DNA of 64,000 nucleotides from assembly GCA_032629725.1 (NCBI GenBank), contig JAFEVB010000032.1, positions 62,001 through 126,000 on the forward strand, read 5' to 3'. The notes under the pieces were generated by a model, which worked only from the letters and a program-made list of their open reading frames with translations, was not told where the DNA came from and did not search any database. This stretch comes from Gremmenia infestans (Eukaryota; Ascomycota; Leotiomycetes; Helotiales; Hamatocanthoscyphaceae). The stretch's first letter is position 1, and every line of letters begins with the position of its first letter. Below, piece by piece: positions 56,090 to 64,000 of this stretch. The translations under genes were made by a program, and so were the position numbers.

Positions 56090-57035
56090 CTAAGGGAAGA
56101 CATGTTTGACATCTAAAAGACACAGAAGGAAGTGCCTGAACTCGGACAGCGAGCAGATGAAGCCTCTATTGAGAACAGATATATCGAATGTCATCAGCGG
56201 ACTATCCGTATCCAGCAGAATCCACTCGAAAATCAGTAGTTTCGAGAAGCCCGGCTTCATAACCTTGACAACATGTTGTAGAATATCGTGGCATTTGGCA
56301 TCGGAGTAGTCGTGGGAGATGGAGCGGAGATAGTAAGCTCTTGCATCTATTAATTCAGAGAGAGATCGATTAATTAGCTCATTTCGGCTTCAGAAAAGAA
56401 GGTGTAATTAATGACCGGCTGGCTCACTTACCAATAACAGGCTGCGGCGTAAAAAAATCATACTCCTGCCTAACAATATCCGCATGCAGTTCCCTGATAT
56501 CCGCAATAACCGGCGGCAAATCCTGCAGCACCAACCTCCCTTTCCCATCCGGGAAGCGGCTCCTGAACGCCTCGAGATAGTGACCGCGACCACCACCTAT
56601 GTCGACGAGCAGAGCGGAGTCAGAGTTGGAATTGGCGCTGTGCGTGTAGGAGGCGAAGAGGATGGATTGCACGTCTGCTAAATCAAATTATTCAATACGG
56701 GTCATGCGCTGGCCTGTCATTAGGTCATTGAAATTGCTCATGGGGACGGGTTATTGCATTAGCAAGGGGAAGAGCTGTAGGTCTGTGATGGAGGCGCTTT
56801 GGAATGCTGTGAGGGGGCCGGCTGGGTTGGCGATGGACGTCGCGGCTAGAAACTGGGACATGTGGATTGCTGATGTGGCGGCTTGGCGGAACCTGGCGTT
56901 TTTCTCTTGGGGTTGGTGAGAGAAAGGGGGGTGGGGTTGAGAAGCGGTTCTGGTCAAGCTGGCCAGGAGTCTTTCAGCCTCTTGAACAATCTTGGACACT
57001 TCTGCTGGTGGGGTTGACGAAGACATCTTATGCAA
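56090..57035 (-). pseudogene. O-methyltransferase pseudogene (SAM-dependent, fungal secondary-metabolism type)
   Basis: Remains of a class I-like small-molecule O-methyltransferase. The frame from 57035 runs through two in-frame stops (56753-56751 and 56690-56688) without a change of phase. Before the first stop is an N-terminal part of 94 residues (S-K-I-V-Q-E-A-E-R-L-L ... N-P-A-G-P-L-T-A-F-Q-S-A-S-I-T-D-L-Q). Between the stops is F-N-D-L-M-T-G-Q-R-M-T-R-I-E; after them come V-Q-S-I-L-F-A-S-Y and the SAM motif L-L-V-D-I-G-G-G-R-G-H-Y-L-E-A-F. About 100 residues of the dimerisation region are missing. An intact-looking intron (donor gtaagt near 56431, acceptor aatag near 56346) leads to A-R-A-Y-Y-L-R-S-I-S-H-D and M-K-P-G-F-S-K-L-L-I. 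The gene ends at 56090. Confidence 0.8.
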
Positions 57036-60006
57036 ATATATCCATGGTTTCTAAATAGATTCAAAAGAAAAGTAAAGTTAGGACCCAGAATAGAATGGAC
57101 ATTCAAGCGATACTTATATATTCTCCAGCCTAGAAATTCTTACCGATCCCTAAGCACTGGACGGCACAGATGCATCTACACGACGCCCTTTCTCGTAGTA
57201 GTGCCAAACAAAGGCGCAAGAACTGACTATACTGGAACAACCAAGGCCCTATAATAACTAGTTACTGGATTTGGCAGTTGAAAGAAAGAAGACAGATCAT
57301 TACCCCTGATTGCTCAAAATAATCCTCGGGTTCGGGTTATTTGCTCGAGTAAACTTAGCGTGCCTCCCAGAAGGACAAATTCAGCCTCAACCACATCATC
57401 TCGCTACAGTGCCAGATATAAAGCCACAAATAATTCCATACTTATAAAAGTGGATACATGCCTACCGAAAGAAATACCTAAATACAAATTCATCGCCGTC
57501 ACTGCTAAGTCCTGCAACTATGCAGCGCCTTGGACAGATTCTTAAGTGTGCAAAATCCCAAAAGATTACACCAGTCAACCACTGCAACTCAAAGTACGAA
57601 GACAGTACCTTCAACTGCGAATATGCGGAGCATAGAAACAAACATCTAGGTCAAATACCAGGTTTCCCCAGGGTATTTTGTACGTGAGCATGGAATAACC
57701 TGGGCTATAGGTACAAACCTAGGTACTGAAAGAAAATGATTTGGTTTTCATCATTCCCCTCGATTAAGAGAAACTCATGAGCTAAGAAGTAAACAGAAGT
57801 CATCCGCCGAACAATGAAAAGTGTATGTCGGTGGAGGGGATGATCATACGACTACTTTATGCATATGGTTGAGACGGCTTATCAATCTGCCTTTCTGCAA
57901 CATCGTAACCACAATCAAACCACTGCGAAGTGCACGTAGAGTCAATCTCGACAAAAACTCGTTCAGTCAGGTGAGGTTTCTGCTCCCGTGACGTTGTTTC
58001 AAAGGAATAGATCATTATATTTTGAAATGCATCATTGGATCCTGCGAATTGAGCATAAGCCATCCCCCCAAAAATCCATGTACTTCAACTCTCGGTACTT
58101 TAAAGTTTGGCCAAGCATCAGCAACAGACGACAGAAGATTGAATTAACTCCCAGAGAAAATAGACAGACGCACTTACTAAGAGTAGATATTAGAAGTATT
58201 TCCATGCAAGATCTGAGTGCAGAAATATCCAAGACATTATCCATGATTGACATAAGTCACATGGCTGAAGGCAGAAAAGAAACAGAACGGGATATGGTAC
58301 CAGTACACGAATACCTTTAACATCCTCACAATTATTGGACAATTGATGTTGCATTTCCTTGATTGACAGAAGGACACTTTCGTGATACCCAGCATCCTCA
58401 ATTACAAGAATAGACAATTGAGCCGACTCACAGTATTCATCTAATGAAGATGTTGCGGGACACTATAAATAGACCGTGGGGGGTACATTGAGAAGAAATG
58501 AAGTCCATCGACTATTGTAATGAACCTAGCTTCAGCAAGAATTTTGGGCTGTTGGGCTGGATAATTGATTGCAGACGTCTGATCTGGTCGCATCCTGCCA
58601 CCCGAGCAGAGAAAGCTCCCACACTCTTCACTAGCCTAAATCTACAAGTTGCAATCTGGTAGACGATGTTCAATATTGAGCTTCGATACTGCCCTTGTCA
58701 GAAACAAACACAATTCAACAAGAAGCACCATAAGGAGTAGCTGAAAGATTGTTGCATCGGGATGTTACTCTGCAGTTGGACAACACGCACACAAAAGTTT
58801 GGCAGGATTCATAGAAAGCTGGAAACGAAACAAGTTGGATGCTTTGCGACATGTTCTCCGGAGCTTTGTGAGTGACATCGATCAAAACCGACGAGTATTT
58901 ACCCACTCAGGCAATCTGCTGAGGTCGATCTTGCCGGAGGTAGGCTTCCATTTATTAGAATATTGGGGCGAGCCGATGCGGTTGTTCCTTGCCGACAAGA
59001 TCAACATTATCCATGGTCAATACAGTTTCTCACGCAGAGTGTACTGAAATAGCGATGTTTGCCACTTGAGAGCACTCCTCCTGCATGAAAAAGATCTAAT
59101 CGGGACGGATCGGGCAGAAGATGCATGGCGAGGGATAGATAAATGATTCCTGAACGCAAGATCATTCCGAATTACATTATTTATGAATGCATTTTAAGGC
59201 CACCTAAGACGAGAAGGATCGTGATTTGCGATTGAAACAAGGTTGGCAGTTGAGTCAAGTGGGAAATTAAGTATGATTGGAGATTGCCACGTGACATGCG
59301 CACCTACCATGTTGTAATGTTAAGGCTTGACTGCAGATTTATTTTCAGCGCCCGGATCCTTCCAAACCCAAATTCCTACAACCTTTGGTTCCAGCTTCAT
59401 GTGTCTGCTATTATTCTGCCTCGTATTGCTTCTATTATTGGAGTGAGTGGAGTCAAACGGTCATCCAGCATTTTGGCTGGCCAGTCAAGTGAAGCCACCG
59501 TACGAAGGTGGTTCAAGTAATGTCGAGCAAGTGATTTTGTCAATAGTACAGGCCAGTCTGCCTCGTACCTGTGCTAATATGGCGCGCCTTTGAGCAATGC
59601 CTGCGCGCATTACTATGATGGACTATTGAGTCGTTTATACTATTCCCTTCTGGGTCGAGGAGGGTCATTCCGTGCTACTCGCGAGGCTGTACATCAGCCG
59701 CACGCGTACACCACGATGATTAGGGCTAGTAGGGGCTGATTCATGCAAACAAAACGTTGTCAGGCTGAATTAGAAGACTTAATTGTTTTAAATTCACTTT
59801 CTCGCTTGGCTAAGGTGTCTTATTTGTCTGAGTACAGACACAATCGGCGATTGGTTGCCCTAAATGCAACTACGTTTTGTATCCCATAGGATTTCCAACC
59901 ACATTCGATTGGCCCTCACTACATAGCATCAAGACGCAGTGATGTTAGGCAGCAATGCCTCAGTGAACTGCCATAACAGCGATGAGTCCTGACCGTTCGA
60001 CATGAG
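57036..60006. other. Gene-poor region (3 kb)
   Basis: A+T-richer than the gene-dense left part, with only short frames; the longest are about 80-110 codons (for example 57988-58320 and 58799-59047, +). No family resemblance, no splice-supported model, no terminal inverted repeats noticed. It could hold decayed genes beyond recognition by eye. Confidence 0.45.
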
Positions 60007-61593
60007 TTAGTCCAGCCGCTTCTCGAAAAGGTGGCAAGAAGAACTGTGAAACATGTTCTTGGCGTTGCTTTGGGGCATGGGGCGGAGATTCAAAGAAACT
60101 TGCTTACATGTGTGTGGAAGGCTGCTCCCAAGTACCAAGTGTGCCGTTCTCCTTGCAATGAATAGAGGTTCTTGTAAAAGCCCCCTGCAACGGCACTTGG
60201 CGGGACGGTTAATTCGAAAGGCGTATGGCTTGAGTACACGGCAAGCTGTCAAACGATGAGGCGTTAGCAAATTACCGGGGAAGGGGGGCTGGGTTGTTTT
60301 GTTATTGGACAATCTATTTACTTTAAGAAATGCTTACCTCCGGGTTATTTGGTCCTGTTCGGTTGAGCTGAAGGTTTGTTACGCTTGAGATGATTTGTTG
60401 TTTGGCCTCCTCGTCTGTCAAGTCAGAGACACTTCCAAGCTTCACCGAGAGCAAGCCAGGGATTCCACTAGGGCTTAGCGAATATACGGCCGGCAGTGGT
60501 GGCAGGTTGTATAGTGTGTTTGGGGACACATCCTCGATACTTAGATTGTCTGGTATCCCGGAGTTCTGTATAATCGCTGTGTAGTACCCGGAGTTTGAGA
60601 ATTGCTTAAACAATGAAGTTTCACTATGGTCTAAATCCCACCCTTGGAGGTTCTTCAACTTTGGTGGGATTGTGAAGATCAACTTGCGAGATTTAATCAA
60701 TGTGAATCCGGATGGTGTTTTGATGACAACTTTTACTCCGTTGCCACTACGATCCACTTCGAGAATTGAGCTGTTAAGCACCACATCTTTCCCCAAATCT
60801 GCTGATGCACTCTCGTATAACAAGCTGTTGTCGTGCAATGCTGTCGTAAGGAATCCAGTTTGGAGATTCCGAATCAGATCAGAACCGAAGTTTTTAAAAA
60901 TGTATAGCTAAAAAGGTTAGCCATTTCAAACCCTCTCCTACGTACCCAGAAAAAGACTGCACGAACTGTTGGCTGCTTCAGAATGTCGCCAAGTCCTTGG
61001 GCAAAACCTCCCAAAAACTCCACCAGGTCTTGCAGACCATATTTAAGCACAAAGTCTCCAAAGAGCATAAGCAAGTCATCCGGTACGGGGTACGGGAGAT
61101 CGAACCCTAACTCTACATAGGGATATTTGGCAAGCTGCTCGGCATAGATCCCCAAAGCTGCTGTTGGGTCAGCAGGACTATAATCTGGGACGAGCTTCCC
61201 GGTTTGAAAATCCATGTATCGCGAATCAGTGCTGGCAAAGGAACTTGTGATCAGCGACACGTTTAATCGAGCGAAGTAGTTCCTGACAATGTCGAGATCG
61301 TGGTAGACGACTACCCCATAATCGATGGTTCCTCCGGTCTTAGGATCATGGTACGTTTCGGTATGTCCTCCAAGTCGATCCTTCCCTTCAATCACCACCA
61401 CGGTGTTTCCCAAATCTTTGAGGCGGATGGCCGAATATGTTCCTGTGGACCCTCCTCCTATAATAGCAAAGTCTCGGGTGAGGATTCTATCGACCGAGTA
61501 CGAATTCCCATTCACAACAATAGAGGCATTGACTCGCAACGTTACGAGCAGCGTGATAATTAGGTTTGAGGCTGAGAAAATAGATAGTCGCAT
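60007..61593 (-). CDS. FAD-dependent amine oxidoreductase, CpaO-like, with N-terminal signal
   Basis: Flavoprotein of the amine oxidase group resembling beta-cyclopiazonate dehydrogenase; such enzymes oxidise C-N or C-C bonds in fungal metabolites. Exons 61593-60946, 60907-60338, 60245-60108 and, less surely, 60057-60007 give about 468 aa. A hydrophobic leader (residues 1-23) suggests secretion or ER entry. The Rossmann motif D-F-A-I-I-G-G-G-S-T-G-T-Y-S-A is followed by V-V-V-I-E-G-K-D-R-L-G-G-H-T-E-T-Y, which supplies the ADP-ribose-binding Glu and the R-x-G-G motif. Exon 3 ends W-Y-L-G-A-A-F-H-T-H, matching the FAD-contact region near the C-terminus. The last intron is uncertain: acceptor ccaag gives a short tail, while a nearby cacag would give a different tail ending lower. 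The gene is divergent from a Zn2Cys6 gene. Confidence 0.82.
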
Positions 61594-62252
61594 GGTGTCT
61601 TGATTGCTTGGGGAGCCTTGTAGGAATGGCTCGTTAGTGGGACGAAAGGTAGGTGTACTCGGAGTTACTATTTCTGAACCTCTTAGATATGTTAGACAGG
61701 AGAATTATCAGAAATGACAACGGTTTTTTCAGCTTACAAGGCACGATGATGTCGGTGGTAGTATCTTGGCGCGTTGTCTGCTCAAGTGGGAAGTGGTTCT
61801 CCAAGCTACCTTTATATCCTTAGCCACACTAGACATGCTTGCAGCACGACAGGGGTAAAAGGGATTTCCAATGTATCTTACTCTATCCTCCCGAGATGCA
61901 TCTGTATGCTAGGCTGCATGCCAGGAGTGCCCTGCATACATGGTGAATGGCAGCCATGCATCTCGGCTCGGTTGACACCGTTTATTCACATTTACCAAAA
62001 TAACGTTGTATTGCCGAGATCATGTCGAAATACTTCGTCCGTAACTCAGCTCAAGGCTGTCGCACATTTGGCTTTTTCTCTTTTGTATCATTGGCCAGTG
62101 CCGGAAACCATTTCAGCTTCAGGTCCCACTAAGTTTTAGTATTAAGAAAAGGCTTCAGCAACATATAATAGACAAAAGACCATCGAAGTACTCTTTTCAT
62201 AGAAGCTTTGTATTAAACGACACAATTTGACGTAAAACCGTACCTCGTACCT
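61594..62252. promoter_or_regulatory. Divergent promoter with CGG/CCG inverted triplets
   Basis: 659 bp between the oxidoreductase and Zn2Cys6 start codons. At 61964-61980 it contains CGG-N11-CCG with a nested CGG-N6-CCG, the spacings used by Gal4-like and Ppr1-like zinc cluster dimers. Recognition by the adjacent regulator is inferred only; such triplet pairs also arise by chance. Confidence 0.4.
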
Positions 62253-63076
62253 ATGTCTACTTCTGGAAGTCGCGCCCCCCGTCAAAGGACTTTTACTTCT
62301 TGCACTGAGTGCAGGAGACGCAAGCAGAAGGTGAGATCCATATCACGTCAAACGAACTGAAGGATTTACAAAGACAAGTGCAATCAAGCCAAAGACCGCC
62401 CGTGTAATAATTGTGCGCGAAGGTGAGGATTCAAGACTCAGAGTGGAAGTATTGACTTACAAGACGCTATATAAATAGATATCCGCCAGTATTATGCACT
62501 TACGAAGGTTCAAGGTTAGCTACTCAGAGTCCTGAATATACGAATGCGGATGAATACTTTAGCCTAAACGCGCATGAGGGCCCTACCGATATGACGGACC
62601 AGCCAGTCCACCATAGAACGCAGACCAGCCAAGCAAACCTTCAACTCGAACGGGACTATGTAAATAGGGTCCCGGACCCAGTCTACCTGCAAGAATCCCA
62701 GTCAGAGCACGGGGGAAGCAGTGCGGCCGCATCATCAAGTCAGCAAATGTATACTGCCCCACAAGGATACTACCCGACGCCTTCCACAACGAGAGAAGAT
62801 TATCGACATTTCGCGAGTGACAGCTCGAGTCTTTCGCATACGGGATATTCATCAGGTGCCGGCGACTACATGACTGGGGCTTACTACCAGCAAGGTCAGA
62901 TGAGCTTCAATTCCTTGGAGCAAGATGCTGGGTACTACCAGGCTTCAGACGCACAATTGGACAACTGGCTATTACCCGGTGGCGATCCTGCAGGTTTCAT
63001 AGGGACTGAATCAACAGATTACTATTATGTCAATGATGAACATGAGCATTCTCCGTTGACGCCTCCAAGAAACTGA
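62253..63076 (+). CDS. Small Zn2Cys6 zinc-cluster transcription regulator
   Basis: Four exons: 62253-62330, 62379-62422, 62479-62514, 62563-63076, giving 223 aa in frame. The zinc cluster is assembled across three exons: C-T-E-C-R-R-R-K-Q-K, then C-N-Q-A-K-D-R-P-C-N-N-C-A-R-R, then Y-P-P-V-L-C, so all six cysteines are present. The remaining 160 residues are Tyr/Gln/Ser-rich (Q-G-Y-Y-P-T-P; G-A-Y-Y-Q-Q-G-Q-M) and acidic at the end, which looks like an activation region. There is no fungal-specific TF middle domain. It probably acts in the nucleus as a local regulator; the divergent oxidoreductase is the obvious candidate target. The third donor (gttagc) is weaker than the rest. Confidence 0.82.
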
Positions 63077-64000
63077 AATCTCCCATTGTTGCGAATAATG
63101 ATGTCTTTTTTGATACGGTCTTCGGCGCATTGTAATATACCGATGTGAAGGATGGCTGAGTTCAGAATGATCTACGAAGGTTTCGTCCCCACGAAATCTT
63201 TCGCGGAGAACAGGGTTGGCACAGACAGATATTTTGCATTTTTTACTTCGTATTATTTGATTTTCTACGGTAAGCCACTTCATTTCGGGCGGAATCTTCG
63301 GGACTCTTGCTGACCTTACTGTATTCAGAAATTGAAACGATATACGGTGTTACGATATCAAAGAACAAGGAAGGATTGTAGGACAAAGCAGGGGGGACGG
63401 TCAAGATGACAATGTCAGTACAAGTAGGGTCAACTGAACCCATGCGAGGACCCTGACGAGCTGCTAGAAGATACAAATTTGCAAGACCACGGAACAACAC
63501 TTTATGATGGGATTAAGGTTTGGGAGGGGTGGTGGGGGCGCGATGGCTTTGGATCTATTGGTTTTGGTGCTACCATATGAAAGGTAGAAGGAAGAAGGGA
63601 GGGCGTCGTCTCTTAAATTTACCCCGCACTTCGATCTTCTTTTACAGATTTGGGACCATTCTTCCTACATTTTTATATCAAGTCCTTTGTTTCTCAAGCT
63701 CAAGAGACTGAATTTCTCCTCTGAGTCTGTAATGTTATCTGCCTCGAATGTCTTTATTTCAATTTTCTGTCATATTATAAATTTGTACAACTTCAATCTA
63801 TTTGACCGCCATTGATATTTTCCACACAACGGGAACTGTTGGTATCACAGGTATCGAATCGTGATCACTTCTTCTACTAATACGTAGGACTTGATACTTG
63901 GTTCTGGTTGATGTTGCTTATCATTCATAGTGGTGTTGACCAGCATAGAGGTTATGCCTCTTTGCTGACTAAGCTACGCGAGATCACATGACTAGAAAGC
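63077..64000. other. Right-end intergenic sequence
   Basis: About 920 bp with only short frames on both strands (the longest about 85 codons). No supported feature. It may include the 3' UTR of the zinc-cluster gene and the flank of a gene beyond the window. Confidence 0.45.

Noticed and set aside
1..64000. tRNA, 5S rRNA, transposon and CRISPR signals
   Set aside because: Scanned by eye for conserved tRNA B-box and 5S words, terminal repeats with transposase or integrase frames, and spaced direct repeats; none was convincing. tRNAscan-SE and a repeat-library search would be decisive.

Overview
The window is nuclear DNA of a filamentous ascomycete (Pezizomycotina). Short spliced introns with GTAAGT/GTATGT-type donors and CTAAC branch points interrupt most genes. 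Several families are typical of these fungi: a Vac7-like vacuolar protein, a PXA/PX sorting nexin, a Srp1-type SR protein, Wee1 and a CpaO-like FAD oxidoreductase. A leotiomycete is my best guess, but only from general resemblance of the proteins. Gene models were built by hand from reading frame, splice consensus and family knowledge.

Left part (1-25 kb), conserved housekeeping genes: the 3' part of a mitochondrial carrier (+), an SR-type splicing factor (+), a DDHD-domain phospholipase with about 14 exons (+), a sterol O-acyltransferase (-), a RING-like/ankyrin-like protein (-), a hotdog thioesterase (-), fimbrin (+) and a long MIT-domain protein (-). Lipid hydrolysis/esterification and trafficking are well represented. 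Two of these genes contain very small exons (3 nt and 12 nt).

Middle part (25-51.6 kb): a PLP-dependent diaminopropionate ammonia-lyase-like enzyme (-) and a 5-oxoprolinase (+) are transcribed divergently from about 465 bp, a plausible amino-acid catabolism pair. A gene-free stretch follows (31.2-33.3 kb). It holds an array of small inverted repeats with conserved loops and a 109-bp tandem repeat. Next come an unrecognised two-exon gene with a 923-nt intron (-), a PXA-PX-nexin C protein (-), the PC4/Sub1 coactivator (+), Vac7 (+) and the Wee1 kinase (-). Intergenic regions here are long and carry many short tandem repeats, often with 5-bp units.

Right part (51.6-64 kb) is gene-poor and accessory. 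It contains an O-methyltransferase pseudogene (two in-frame stops and a missing middle), then a secreted-type FAD amine oxidoreductase (-) divergent from a small Zn2Cys6 regulator (+). Together they look like the remains of a small secondary-metabolism locus. No transposon, rRNA gene, tRNA gene or CRISPR array was recognised by eye.
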